Under the pieces are notes generated by a model. That model was not told the origin of the DNA. It saw only the letters and a list, made by a program, of their open reading frames with translations, and searched no databases. A stretch of DNA of 64,000 nucleotides from Brevibacillus brevis (GTDB lineage: Bacteria; Bacillota; Bacilli; Brevibacillales; Brevibacillaceae), in the NCBI RefSeq assembly GCF_001039275.2, contig NZ_CP030117.1:1323501-1387500 (forward strand), written 5' to 3'. How positions within the stretch are numbered: position 1 is the first letter of the stretch; the number at the start of each line of letters is the position of its first letter. The translations under genes were made by a program, and so were the position numbers. Positions 15,686-27,943 of the stretch are shown piece after piece.

Positions 15686-16366
15686 ATGTTTAATTTTTGG
15701 ATCGGAGTTCTTTTTGCTCTGGTGAACTTCGGGTTGTTCCTGCTCTGCTACCGATTATTCGGCAGAATGGGACTGTACGCGTGGATCGGGATGGCTACCG
15801 TACTGGCCAACATTCAGGTGGTCAAAACAATCGAGATGTTCGGTTTGGTCATGACGCTCGGCAATACGATCTATGCTTCTATTTATTTGGTAAGCGATCT
15901 ATTGAATGAGAAGTATGGGGAAAGAGAAGCGAAAAAAGCCGTGTGGTTCGGCTTCTTTACCTTAATTGCGGCAACGATCATCATGCAGCTCGTATTGGTG
16001 TTTGAACCACAGGAAACAGATATCGCCCAAGGTTCCTTAGAGACGATTTTTGGCTTGATGCCAAGAGTGGCATTGGGTAGCTTGTGTGCGTATTTTGTCA
16101 GCCAATTTGTCGACGTGAAAATCTATTCGTGGTTGAAGAAAAAATGCCCAGGCCCAAATCAGCTCTGGATTCGGAATAATGGAAGCACGCTCTTCAGTCA
16201 ACTGCTCGACTCCGTTACCTTTTGTACGATTGCCTTTTTGGGAGAATTCCCGATGGACGTATGGTGGCAAATCCTGTTGACTACCTACCTGATCAAGTTT
16301 ATCGTATCGGCAGCTTCGACGCCGGTTCTTTATATTGCACGCAGTATGAAAGTAGACGAAAGCTAA
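15686..16366 (+). CDS. Queuosine precursor transporter (YhhQ/VUT family)
   Basis: A 226-residue membrane protein with about six hydrophobic helices and YhhQ/VUT-family marks: ANIQVVKTIEMFGLVMTLGN, SIYLVSDLLNEKYGEREAKKAV, and the C-terminal SQLLDSVTFCTIAFLGEFP segment. Members import preQ0, preQ1 or queuine for the tRNA modification queuosine. The preQ1 riboswitch directly upstream supports the substrate class. Followed by a strong terminator, so monocistronic. Confidence 0.93.
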   Translation: MFNFWIGVLFALVNFGLFLLCYRLFGRMGLYAWIGMATVLANIQVVKTIEMFGLVMTLGNTIYASIYLVSDLLNEKYGEREAKKAVWFGFFTLIAATIIMQLVLVFEPQETDIAQGSLETIFGLMPRVALGSLCAYFVSQFVDVKIYSWLKKKCPGPNQLWIRNNGSTLFSQLLDSVTFCTIAFLGEFPMDVWWQILLTTYLIKFIVSAASTPVLYIARSMKVDES

Positions 16367-16381
16367 TTGACAAAAACAGAG

Positions 16382-16423
16382 AAAAACCGCCAAGAACGAT
16401 GGAGCTTGGCGGTTTTTGTTTTT
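16382..16423 (+). terminator. Terminator after the queuosine transporter
   Basis: AAACCGCCAAG pairs perfectly with CTTGGCGGTTT, followed by a T-rich tail. Confidence 0.92.
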
Positions 16424-16448
16424 ACAAGTTTAGAAGGATTATACAAAC

Positions 16449-16499
16449 TTTACATCAAATTTACATAAGGTTCAGGTTATACGTTTACCATCTTATAGT
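16449..16499 (+). promoter_or_regulatory. PhoP-box-like repeats and promoter of the secreted nuclease
   Basis: TTTACA occurs at 16449-16454 and 16460-16465, and a degenerate TTCAGG at 16471-16476, each 11 bp apart. That is the arrangement of PhoP direct-repeat boxes (TT(A/C/T)ACA with 5-bp gaps). TATAGT at 16494-16499 can serve as -10, placing the repeats over the -35 region, as in PhoP-activated promoters. Confidence 0.55.
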
Positions 16500-16537
16500 A
16501 GTTACTTCCGAATGATGTGAGGAGGAATGATGCAAGA

Positions 16538-19500
16538 ATGTTGAAAAAAAGAGGGAATACTTCCCGATGGCCGAAGCTGGCGTTAATAGCCGCGGTCATG
16601 ATGGGAACTGTTTTGCCGACCGGGTGGATGCCACAGGCAAAGGCCGCGCGGGCTGATCATGTGGTAATCAGTGAGGTGTATGGGGGTGGTGGGAACTCCG
16701 GTGCTCTGTACAAGAATGACTTCATTGAACTGTATAACCCGACAGACACGGCTGTTTCGGTTGGAGGCTGGTCCGTGCAGTATGCTTCTGCTACGGGAAC
16801 GAATTGGGCCAAGACAGACCTGACAGGAAGCATTGCCCCTTACGGCTTTTATTTGGTACGGCTAGCATCATCGGGTGCAACAGGGGGTGAACTGCCTACT
16901 CCTGACGATAGCGGGACACTGAACTTGTCAGGGTCGAATGGGAAGGTTGCGCTGGTCAAGGATGGTGTCCCGTTAACAGGGACGGATGTCACCTCCCAGG
17001 CAAATGTCGTGGATATGGTCGGTTTTGGTACTGCGAATTCATCTGAGGGCAACTCACCAGCACCAGCTCCCTCGAATACGACCAGCGCCCAACGCATTAG
17101 CGACGCCAGCGGCATGGTGCCGAACGGAGGAAATGGCTGGGATACCAATAACAACAGTAACGATTTTATTACAGGGACACCTACCCCGAAAAACACGCAA
17201 AGCCCGGTAGAACCGCCGCTACCAACAGACGTGACCGAAAAGCTGAATGCTACAGAACTTATTTTTGATCATACTGATCCTATCCAAGCAACAATTCGCG
17301 GCTATGCCGGTCAAGGGCGGACGATTAAGGTTTATGTGAGTCAGCCTACAGGAACAGGTAGCGACACTCCTTTAGCACAGCAAGATTCGGATGCTTCCGG
17401 ACTAATCGAGCTGACTTTTGCCAATCCCGATCCAAATGCGCAGGGAGTCTATCTCACGGCAACGGAAGGGAGCAAGAAGGAGAGCGCAAGTATTGAGCTG
17501 AGGCCAGCGGTAGCCAGCCCAGCTTTGATCCAGGAAAAAGTCAGCCTGCAAGCATTGAACGGTGTGGGCGAGCTGCGAGGAGAAGCAGGAGCGGCAGCAG
17601 GGAATGCGATACTGCGCGCTTACGATCCGCAAAAACAACCGCTGATGCTTAGTAACAAAGAAACAGGAACGGCACAGGCAAACGGGTCATTTTCTTTTAC
17701 GATTCCAAACATCGATCAGTTGGATCATATTCTCGTAACGCAGCAAACAGTTGGGGAATATGGCAAGTCGTTTGAGAGCTCAGAAGTTAGCGTCACCAAG
17801 TCAGCCGTAGGTTCGACGACGATTGCTGAAGCAAGAAGCACCCCGGTAGGAACGAACGTGATTGTCGTCGGAACAGTGACGGCGATGTTTGAAGCGGGCG
17901 GACAAAACAACGTGTATTTCCAGGATGAGACGGCAGGACTCGTACTTCGTGCGCCAGGGTTGACTGGCAAAATTGAAGTGGGAGACAAGATCCGAGCAAC
18001 CGGAAAAATGAATGATTATTATGGACTGGCTCAACTTGAGGCGCTCACCAATAACGTGGAAATCGTGCAAAAGCAAGCAGGTGTGCCTAACCCGCAAGTT
18101 GTGACTTCCACTGATTTTGCGGCTGCTACAGGAGAGGCTTTGGAAGGTAAGCTGGTGACGGTAAAGGTAGTTACAATCAAATCGGTATCAAGCGGCAACT
18201 ACACGCTGGAGGATCAGCACGGTGCGTTTGTGTCTCGACCGGATGCTTCTCTTCCGCTTCCAGTGAACAAGAGCTATGCAGCTATTACAGGCGTGGTGAA
18301 CTACGACCGCAATGTATACAAGCTGGTGCCGCGCACTGTCGCTGATCTCGTAGAGGACGAGAATAAAGTCCCCATGGTCACAGCGAGTCCGGCAGGTCCT
18401 ATGGTGACAAAAGGAACAAATGTAACGCTCTCAACGGTGATGGCTGACGCTACGATCTTCTATACGATAGATAGTTCAACGCCAAGCAGAGGAAGCATCA
18501 AGTATACGGGACCGATCCAGATTGACGCGGATACCATCCTTTCAGCCATAGCCGTCAAGGATGGCTACACAGACAGTAATGTAGCGACCTTCCGCTACGT
18601 GATTCAAAAAGAAAACGTTCGGATTCATGATATCCAAGGAACGTCCCACCGATCAGCGATGGCGGATGGAACGGTGAATAATGTTCCGGGAATCGTAACG
18701 GCTATCGTCAGAAGCGGCAGCAATGTGCAAGGCTTTTATATGCAAGACCCGCAACCGGACGCAGACCCATTTACCTCCGAAGGCATTTACGTTTACGAGC
18801 CAAAAGCAGTGGTCAACCCTGGCGATGAAGTAACCGTCAGCGGAACCGTCAAGGAATACGTGCCATCGAACAGAGCGGGTACAGACCTTACCCAGACGCA
18901 AATTGATGCGACCTCATACGCCGTTGTCAAGCCAGGCCAATCACTCCCAGAACCACTCATCCTGGGCAAAGATAACTATGAATATCCAAAAGGGATCATC
19001 GACAACGACAGCCTTGGCAAATTCGATCCGAATCAAGACGGCATCGACTTCTGGGAAAGTCTCGAAGGCATGCTGGTACAGATCGACAATCCAGTCGTCG
19101 TTGGCGAAACCAAGACGTTTACGAATCCACGTGCAACGGAATTTGTCGTTATCGATGATCGGGCCCATCCGAGTCAGCCACGTACGCCAGCTGGCGGTGT
19201 GGTACTGGAAGCCAATGATTTTCACCCAGAGCGCATCACGGTATCAGACAAACTCGAAAAGATTACTGGAGAGGTAAAAGTCGGCGACAAATTTGATGGA
19301 CCACTGGTAGGCATCATTGACTACAGCTTCGCGAACTACAAGCTGTTCCATACACGCGAATTTACGGTACAGGCAAGCCATTATGAGCCGCCAGTGACGA
19401 GTATTTCTCCAAAAGAGGACAAGCTGACAATCGCTACGTACAACATCGAGAATTTCTCGGCTAAAACTGATTCTGCCAAAATCAATCGCATCGCCGAGAC

Positions 19501-22021
19501 GATTGTGGATAACATGAAGGGGCCGGATATTATCGGTGTGGTGGAAATGCAGGACGACAATGGGCCGACGGACAATGGGCAAACAGATGCTACACAGTCT
19601 GCGGACGCATTGATCAAAGCGATTGAAAACAAAAATGGCCCGACTTACCGATACACCGATATCGCGCCACAGAACAATCAGGATGGTGGACAGCCAGGAG
19701 GGAATATCCGTGTTGGGTTCTTCTACAACCTAGAACGGGTACAACTGGCAGATGGAACGCCAGGAGGCGCGACAGATGCAGTACAAATCGAGACAAGAGA
19801 TGGCGTGGCGCATCTTTCCGTCAATCCAGGGCGGGTAGATCCGACCAACGAGGCGTTTGCTTCGAGCCGTAAGCCGCTGGCAGCGGAATTCATTTTCCAA
19901 GGCGAGCCTGTCATTGTCATCGCCAACCATTTCAATTCCAAGGGTGGCGATCAAGCACTGTTTGGAAAAGATCAGCCGCCACTGCTGGTGAGTGAAGTAC
20001 AGCGCATGAAAATTGCCCGTGTGTTAAATAACTTTGTAAAAGAAATCCATGCGGCGGAAGAGAAAGCAAATGTTGTGGTGCTGGGCGATCTCAACGATTT
20101 CCCGTTTTCGAATCCGGTGCAGGAATTGGCAGATGGCGTTTTGACCAATATGGTGGAGAAACTGCCGAAGGGTAAGCAGTATACGTACGTGTACCAAGGG
20201 AACTCCCAAGTCTTGGATCAAATTTTGGTCAGCAACCATTTGGAGGATGACACGAAGGTTGATATCGTTCACATCAACGCTGGTTTGACGGAGAGCGAGG
20301 GACGTGTGAGTGATCATAATCCTGTCCTTGTACAGTTGGACTTGAAGGATCGAGGCACGCCGGAAAAATCAGCACAAGAAGTGGCAGAAAGCATCACGCA
20401 GCTTACACAGCCAGCAGCGGGTGAGAAGCGCTTGAAGCTGCCAGAAGTACCTACAGGCTTTACCATTGCGATCAAGTCGTCTAGTGATCCAGCGATTATT
20501 GCGCTAGACGGTAAAATTACGCCGCCAAATCGCCAGACGAATGTAGAACTGATTTTGGAGGTCACACGATTATCCGATCAATCGACAGCAGTTACTAAAG
20601 CATTGACAGTAAAGGTTCCAGCCAAGCCGGACTCACCACCGCCAGTTACACCGCCGGACAGAACACCGACACCGGACTCACAGCGAGAGTTGAACAAGCA
20701 AGCCGCTCAGGTCATCTCCGCAAGTAACGAGGAGAACAGCATTTTGGGACAGGTGGATCAAGTTCTCAGTCATCTGGAAAAACTTCTGGATGCTGAGCAA
20801 TGGACGCCGACTGAGAAATGGGAGACAGTCACCGATACGATCACGACTGTACTCGAGGCAGTGGCCGAGCAGGCCGAGTTAGGAATCATTAGTGAAGAGA
20901 CACTCCAAGATGTGACGAAGAGCTTTTTGGACAAAGCATTTGACCCGCTCACAGAAGATGGCATTGAGGATGAAGAGATTGCCCGGCTGGCACTTGCCTC
21001 CTTGACGAGCTTGGCGAAAACAGCGCTGGAGCCGCTCGATGAAAAGGATATTTCCAAAGAGGTAGCCAAGCATGTCCGTACGCTGGCGGAAGAGCTTTTG
21101 AAAAAGCTTGGCACTGTCGTCATTGAAGATGGGGATGAGATCAAGGCAGATGACGAACAAGTAGATGAGCTTCTAGACGTACTTGGGGAATTCATGAAAG
21201 CAATCGAGTCCGTGAAAGACAAGATCGGCTTTGCTCCGGTACTGTTCGTTCAGGTGGGAGAAAGCGATGACGATTCGATCGATACGCGTTCTCGCAAGGA
21301 AGAATTAAACGAACCGACGGTAACCTTGGAGCAGAAGCTGGTTGAGCAATTGAAGGAAAAAGAGGTAGGAATCCGAGTCACCTTGGACAGTGAAGCATGG
21401 GTAGAAGTGCCGGGCGCATACTTTTCTGCTGAGCGTGCACGAGAGTTTGCTCTCTCCCTGACAGAAGCAGATGGAACCGGCTGGAAGGGCGTGCCAAACC
21501 CGGGCGAAGCTTATCAATTGCAAGCGTGGAGCAAGGGTAAAAAGCTGACAAGCCTCGGAAAAACAGGCTTTACACTCGGGCTACCAGTCGCAGAAGACGC
21601 AAGCGAAAAGCTTCAAGCCTACGTGTTCCGAAGCAATATGTGGAGACCAGCTATGGGACTTAAGGGAAAACCGATCAAAGTGGTAAAAGAAGACGATGTA
21701 GGAATCTTTACAGTGGCGACGGCTTCCTCTTATGTTGTCGGTGAGACTGCCCTGAAAAGGATCGAGATCAAACCGAAGTCTCTCAAACTAGCACAGGGTG
21801 AGGAAGCACAGCTCGAGGTTACAGCTATTCTCGGAAACGATGCAGAAGAAGACGTTACGGATGCAGAAGGAATCGAGTTCACATCGAGCAAGCCCGATCA
21901 GGTAGAGGTAGATGAAACAGGCCGGATTCTCGTTTTGGAGGATGCCAAACCAAAGACGAGAGTAACCATCACGATCAGCTATGCTGGCAAAACGGCCAAG
22001 GTAACCGTTACAGTTAAGTAG
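16538..22021 (+). CDS. Very large secreted nuclease/phosphatase-type protein
   Basis: A 1827-residue secreted protein. In order: signal peptide (to about residue 37, ending QAKA), lamin-tail domain (40-185), beta-rich linker, OB-fold-like domain (425-560), chitobiase-type Ig-like repeat (616-690), a second OB-like domain (693-800), an endonuclease/exonuclease/phosphatase domain (about 960-1270: TIATYNIENFS, EMQDDNG, NHFNSKGGD, LGDLNDFP, SDHNPV), a Pro-rich linker (about 1367), an acidic helical region (1380-1600) and a C-terminal Big-2-like domain. The build is like Bacillus YhcR-type extracellular nucleases. The catalytic residues appear intact, so it should cleave extracellular nucleic acid, perhaps for phosphate. 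ATG 16538 follows AGGAGG. No LPXTG or SLH anchor is seen. Confidence 0.88.
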   Translation: MLKKRGNTSRWPKLALIAAVMMGTVLPTGWMPQAKAARADHVVISEVYGGGGNSGALYKNDFIELYNPTDTAVSVGGWSVQYASATGTNWAKTDLTGSIAPYGFYLVRLASSGATGGELPTPDDSGTLNLSGSNGKVALVKDGVPLTGTDVTSQANVVDMVGFGTANSSEGNSPAPAPSNTTSAQRISDASGMVPNGGNGWDTNNNSNDFITGTPTPKNTQSPVEPPLPTDVTEKLNATELIFDHTDPIQATIRGYAGQGRTIKVYVSQPTGTGSDTPLAQQDSDASGLIELTFANPDPNAQGVYLTATEGSKKESASIELRPAVASPALIQEKVSLQALNGVGELRGEAGAAAGNAILRAYDPQKQPLMLSNKETGTAQANGSFSFTIPNIDQLDHILVTQQTVGEYGKSFESSEVSVTKSAVGSTTIAEARSTPVGTNVIVVGTVTAMFEAGGQNNVYFQDETAGLVLRAPGLTGKIEVGDKIRATGKMNDYYGLAQLEALTNNVEIVQKQAGVPNPQVVTSTDFAAATGEALEGKLVTVKVVTIKSVSSGNYTLEDQHGAFVSRPDASLPLPVNKSYAAITGVVNYDRNVYKLVPRTVADLVEDENKVPMVTASPAGPMVTKGTNVTLSTVMADATIFYTIDSSTPSRGSIKYTGPIQIDADTILSAIAVKDGYTDSNVATFRYVIQKENVRIHDIQGTSHRSAMADGTVNNVPGIVTAIVRSGSNVQGFYMQDPQPDADPFTSEGIYVYEPKAVVNPGDEVTVSGTVKEYVPSNRAGTDLTQTQIDATSYAVVKPGQSLPEPLILGKDNYEYPKGIIDNDSLGKFDPNQDGIDFWESLEGMLVQIDNPVVVGETKTFTNPRATEFVVIDDRAHPSQPRTPAGGVVLEANDFHPERITVSDKLEKITGEVKVGDKFDGPLVGIIDYSFANYKLFHTREFTVQASHYEPPVTSISPKEDKLTIATYNIENFSAKTDSAKINRIAETIVDNMKGPDIIGVVEMQDDNGPTDNGQTDATQSADALIKAIENKNGPTYRYTDIAPQNNQDGGQPGGNIRVGFFYNLERVQLADGTPGGATDAVQIETRDGVAHLSVNPGRVDPTNEAFASSRKPLAAEFIFQGEPVIVIANHFNSKGGDQALFGKDQPPLLVSEVQRMKIARVLNNFVKEIHAAEEKANVVVLGDLNDFPFSNPVQELADGVLTNMVEKLPKGKQYTYVYQGNSQVLDQILVSNHLEDDTKVDIVHINAGLTESEGRVSDHNPVLVQLDLKDRGTPEKSAQEVAESITQLTQPAAGEKRLKLPEVPTGFTIAIKSSSDPAIIALDGKITPPNRQTNVELILEVTRLSDQSTAVTKALTVKVPAKPDSPPPVTPPDRTPTPDSQRELNKQAAQVISASNEENSILGQVDQVLSHLEKLLDAEQWTPTEKWETVTDTITTVLEAVAEQAELGIISEETLQDVTKSFLDKAFDPLTEDGIEDEEIARLALASLTSLAKTALEPLDEKDISKEVAKHVRTLAEELLKKLGTVVIEDGDEIKADDEQVDELLDVLGEFMKAIESVKDKIGFAPVLFVQVGESDDDSIDTRSRKEELNEPTVTLEQKLVEQLKEKEVGIRVTLDSEAWVEVPGAYFSAERAREFALSLTEADGTGWKGVPNPGEAYQLQAWSKGKKLTSLGKTGFTLGLPVAEDASEKLQAYVFRSNMWRPAMGLKGKPIKVVKEDDVGIFTVATASSYVVGETALKRIEIKPKSLKLAQGEEAQLEVTAILGNDAEEDVTDAEGIEFTSSKPDQVEVDETGRILVLEDAKPKTRVTITISYAGKTAKVTVTVK

Positions 22022-22030
22022 CAACGAGTA

Positions 22031-22070
22031 AAAAAACGGGGTGGGAGATAGCTTCCCAGCCCGTTTTTGT
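22031..22070. terminator. Bidirectional terminator between nuclease and trpS
   Basis: AAAACGGGGTGGGA pairs with TTCCCAGCCCGTTTT. T-runs flank both sides, so it can end both convergent transcripts. Confidence 0.88.
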
Positions 22071-22082
22071 TGTGGAAATGGA

Positions 22083-23440
<1,358 letters not shown>

Positions 23441-23481
23441 CAAACATTTTACCCACTGTCGAAAGAAAAAGCAAGTGGGTC

Positions 23482-23543
23482 TTGACAAGAAAAACCAAAA
23501 GTTGTAAAAGTAACTCAATAGTTATATAACTGATGAGTTACTT
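23482..23543 (+). promoter_or_regulatory. Promoter and 36-bp palindromic operator of the tetR operon
   Basis: TTGACA (23482-23487) with TAAAAG (23505-23510) at 17 bp. Overlapping the -10 is a near-perfect 36-bp palindrome (23508-23543): outer arms AAGTAACTCA/TGAGTTACTT and inner core AGTTATATAACT, with only the two base pairs between them mismatched. Placement suits autorepression by the TetR protein. Confidence 0.75.
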
Positions 23544-23556
23544 TTGGGGTGAAAAA

Positions 23557-24147
23557 ATGACCAATGACAAATTGTCAAAAGGGGAGCTGAGTCGCAGTCG
23601 GTTGCTTGCGGCGGCAGCTTCTGAGTTCGCGGCAAAAGGCTTTCATCGTACGCGGGTGAGTGACATCGTGAAAGCAGCAGGCCTGACACAGGCGTCGTTT
23701 TATCAGTACTTCGACAGCAAGGAAGGTCTGTACCAGCAGTTGACGGACACATTCGTCACCAAGTTGTGGGAATTGGCGGACAGCGGTCAAAAGGTAACGG
23801 CTTTGACGAAGGCAGATGCCTTCCATCAGGTACGGGAGAATCTGCTCGCTTTGTTCCGATTTTTTCAGGAACAGCCTGACTTGACCCGGATCGTGCTGTA
23901 TCAGGCAGAAGAGGGCGAAGAGCTGCATCGTAAGCTGGCTTCGATTGTTGCTGTCAACTTGCGACAAAATCAGAATGCCGGGCATGTCCGTATCGAGTTG
24001 TCTGTGGAGGTGGCGGCAGAGGCAATGATCGCAGTCGTAGATCGTATGACGACGCGGTATTTGCTGACGGGGGAGAAAACGGCGGAGCAGCTTGCGGACG
24101 ATGCAGTATCTTTTTTGGCATATGGAATTTTGCAGGCAAACGAATAG
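23557..24147 (+). CDS. TetR-family transcriptional regulator
   Basis: A 196-residue regulator with an N-terminal TetR helix-turn-helix (SRSRLLAAAASEFAAKGFH, then VSDIVKAAGLTQASFYQYFDSKEGLY, residues 11-56) and an all-helical ligand domain. ATG 23557 follows GGGGTG at 6 bases. The 36-bp palindrome overlapping its promoter is the likely operator. The HXXEE membrane-protein gene follows 15 bases later, so the two are probably one operon under autorepression. The ligand is unknown. Confidence 0.92.
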   Translation: MTNDKLSKGELSRSRLLAAAASEFAAKGFHRTRVSDIVKAAGLTQASFYQYFDSKEGLYQQLTDTFVTKLWELADSGQKVTALTKADAFHQVRENLLALFRFFQEQPDLTRIVLYQAEEGEELHRKLASIVAVNLRQNQNAGHVRIELSVEVAAEAMIAVVDRMTTRYLLTGEKTAEQLADDAVSFLAYGILQANE

Positions 24148-24162
24148 GAGGAGGGTGCGTGT

Positions 24163-24699
24163 ATGCTGGAGTTGTCCCATCTGATTTGGCTGTTTTTAGT
24201 CGTTTTCATGTTTCATGATTTCGAGGAGATCGTGATGGTAGAAGGGTGGGTGCGAGCTAAAAAAGACATCATTAGACAGACCGTGCCAGAACGGCTTATA
24301 AAGCTCATAGAGCCGTCACTTTCGATGAACACGGCGCAATTTGCCGTCGCAGTTTCTTGTATTTTCGCAGTGTTATCGGCAGCGGTCATTCTGACTGTCA
24401 CGACACTTTCGGCTGGAACGTACCTCCCGTTTTTTCTGGTTTGTCTACACGTGATGTTTCTCCATGTGTTCATGCATGTTGGGCATACCGTTGTCCTTCG
24501 CATGTACACACCAGGTGTAGTGACGGCTGTAGCATTGGTTTTGCCGTATAGTTTGTATACGTATGATCGATTGCTTGAGGCTGGGATTGTGACGTGGTCG
24601 ATGCTATGGAGCACGTTGCCGTACAGCTTGCTGATCGTACCTGTTTTGTACGTGACACACCGGATTGGGGAGGCAGCAGGTAATATGATCCCTCGATGA
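24163..24699 (+). CDS. HXXEE-domain membrane protein
   Basis: A 178-residue protein with four or five hydrophobic helices and an N-terminal FHDFEEI, the H-x-x-E-E motif naming the family, plus further helix-borne His residues (HVMFLHVFMHVGHTVV, about residue 105) that could bind metal. Function is not established. AGGAGG lies upstream and the gap from tetR is short, so it is the likely target of that regulator. Confidence 0.82.
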   Translation: MLELSHLIWLFLVVFMFHDFEEIVMVEGWVRAKKDIIRQTVPERLIKLIEPSLSMNTAQFAVAVSCIFAVLSAAVILTVTTLSAGTYLPFFLVCLHVMFLHVFMHVGHTVVLRMYTPGVVTAVALVLPYSLYTYDRLLEAGIVTWSMLWSTLPYSLLIVPVLYVTHRIGEAAGNMIPR

Positions 24700-24742
24700 G
24701 AAAAAGAGAGGGAGTATGTTATCCTAGTAGGAAGAGATTGGT

Positions 24743-26071
24743 GTGAAAGAGGGAATTTTGTTGAAGCTGCGACTAGGCGTAATAGGCGCGGATGATTCAC
24801 TTGCCATCATCGAATCAGTCATGCGAGAGTTTCCCGAAATTGAATACTTGCCGATTGTCTATTGGAAAGAAGAAGAAATCCTCGATCTGATCTTGCCGCA
24901 TGTGGATGAGGTGGACATGTGGCTTTTCTCCGGACAGGTCCCTTATGCCATGGTGAGCGAGTCAGGCAAGGTCCAAGTGCCGATGGCTTATGTGCCTCAT
25001 CTCGGTGCGAGCTTGTACAGAACCTTGCTTCACCTGTCTCATCAATTGGGAATCCGGGTGGATGAAGTGAGCTTTGATACATTTTCACCAGAAGAACTGG
25101 AGCATTTTATGGACGAGGCGGGTATCGCTGGTGGATACAAATGGCTCAAGCATTACGAGGGAGCAATTTCAGCCGATGAACTGGCCGATTACCACGAACA
25201 GCTTTGGAGGGCAGGCAAGACAAAGATGGCTGTCACCTGCTTGCGGACAGCAGATGTAGAACTGGCACGGAGAGGTGTCCCTGTACATCGGGTCGTGCCT
25301 ACACGTGCAGGCGTGATTTCGGTCATTCACATGCTTTTGCGAACGCACGAAATGCTTCACTTCAAAGATACCCAAATTGCCGTGCAGATGATGGAGATCG
25401 ATCCATTTCGCGAGCTTGCCGGTGGCAACTTTTCCACAGATGAATGGCAAAATGCCGAGATCAAGACGATGGAAAAGCTGTTGCGCTACGCGAAGCATTT
25501 GCAAGGCTCACTGAAGACAGCGGGTCCCGGACGCTACGTCATTTTTACAACGCGGGGCAACCTGCAAGAAGTGACCCGTGACTATGTGACCATGCCGAAT
25601 TTGGAAGAGCTGTTTGGCATTCGCGCTGATCTGGTGACGTGCGGAATCGGGATCGGCAAGACCGCTTATGAAGCAGAAATCCACGGTGGCGCGGCTTTGC
25701 TGCACGCCAAAGAGCGCGGGACAGGTAATTGGATGGTCTTCTTTGATGACAAAAGCGTCGTAGGGCCGCTTGGTCGTGATGAACAGATCACCTATCGGTA
25801 CGACTCAGAAAAGCTGCAAGAGCTCAGCCAGCTAACCTCTCTGAGTGTCATGACGCTCGCCAAGCTTTACTCCATACTCAAAAAGCGAGGCTCTCAGGAA
25901 ATTCATGCGACAGAATTAGCCTCATATCTGCAAATTCTGCCACGAAGCGCCAGACGAATCCTGATTGAACTGGAGTCAAAGGGACTAGCACAAGTGATCA
26001 GAGAAGAAAACCCGCACCCGCGCGGCAGACCGCGAAAGGTGTATCGGATCGTATGGCAATCGCAATTGTAA
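24743..26071 (+). CDS. Predicted transcriptional regulator with C-terminal winged helix
   Basis: A protein of up to 442 residues. The N-terminal 200 residues form an alpha/beta sensor-like region (LGVIGADDSLAIIESVMREFP; VDMWLFSGQVPYAMV), loosely like receptor domains of PrpR type. The middle (about 290-340) contains CGIGIGKTAYEAEIHGGAAL, reminiscent of a degenerate nucleotide-cyclase fold. The C-terminus (about 370-440) is a winged helix (ATELASYLQILPRSARRIL, then GRPRKVYRI). The start is uncertain: GTG 24743 follows AGGAAGAG closely, while TTG 24761 (KLRLGVIG) has AGAGGG at better spacing. I do not know the signal or targets. Followed by its own terminator. Confidence 0.7.
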   Translation: MKEGILLKLRLGVIGADDSLAIIESVMREFPEIEYLPIVYWKEEEILDLILPHVDEVDMWLFSGQVPYAMVSESGKVQVPMAYVPHLGASLYRTLLHLSHQLGIRVDEVSFDTFSPEELEHFMDEAGIAGGYKWLKHYEGAISADELADYHEQLWRAGKTKMAVTCLRTADVELARRGVPVHRVVPTRAGVISVIHMLLRTHEMLHFKDTQIAVQMMEIDPFRELAGGNFSTDEWQNAEIKTMEKLLRYAKHLQGSLKTAGPGRYVIFTTRGNLQEVTRDYVTMPNLEELFGIRADLVTCGIGIGKTAYEAEIHGGAALLHAKERGTGNWMVFFDDKSVVGPLGRDEQITYRYDSEKLQELSQLTSLSVMTLAKLYSILKKRGSQEIHATELASYLQILPRSARRILIELESKGLAQVIREENPHPRGRPRKVYRIVWQSQL

Positions 26072-26088
26072 TAAATTTACCAATTAAT

Positions 26089-26115
26089 CATTTCTTTCGG
26101 GAAATGATTTTTTTG
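26089..26115 (+). terminator. Terminator after the regulator gene
   Basis: AATCATTTC pairs with GAAATGATT, followed by TTTTT. Confidence 0.88.
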
Positions 26116-26189
26116 TCGTTAAAAAATTGTTCTCAAATTCACATTTATGACAAATAATAAGAGATGTAAACAACTATGAACTTACATAA

Positions 26190-27809
<1,620 letters not shown>

Positions 27810-27852
27810 TCACTAAGATATTTCGTGTCACGAAATATTTGTCATACTATTA

Positions 27853-27893
27853 AAAATTGTCTTGCTCCTATTGTGGGGCAAGGCAATTTTTTG
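27853..27893 (+). terminator. Terminator after npr
   Basis: AATTGTCTTGCTCC pairs with GGGGCAAGGCAATT, followed by TTTTT. A separate perfect hairpin (ATATTTCGTG/CACGAAATAT, 27818-27838) lies just after the stop and may protect the 3' end. Confidence 0.88.
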
Positions 27894-27943
27894 TATGTTG
27901 ATGGTTAACCGCGTGTGTATATGAAGTTAGAAAGGAGTACCCC

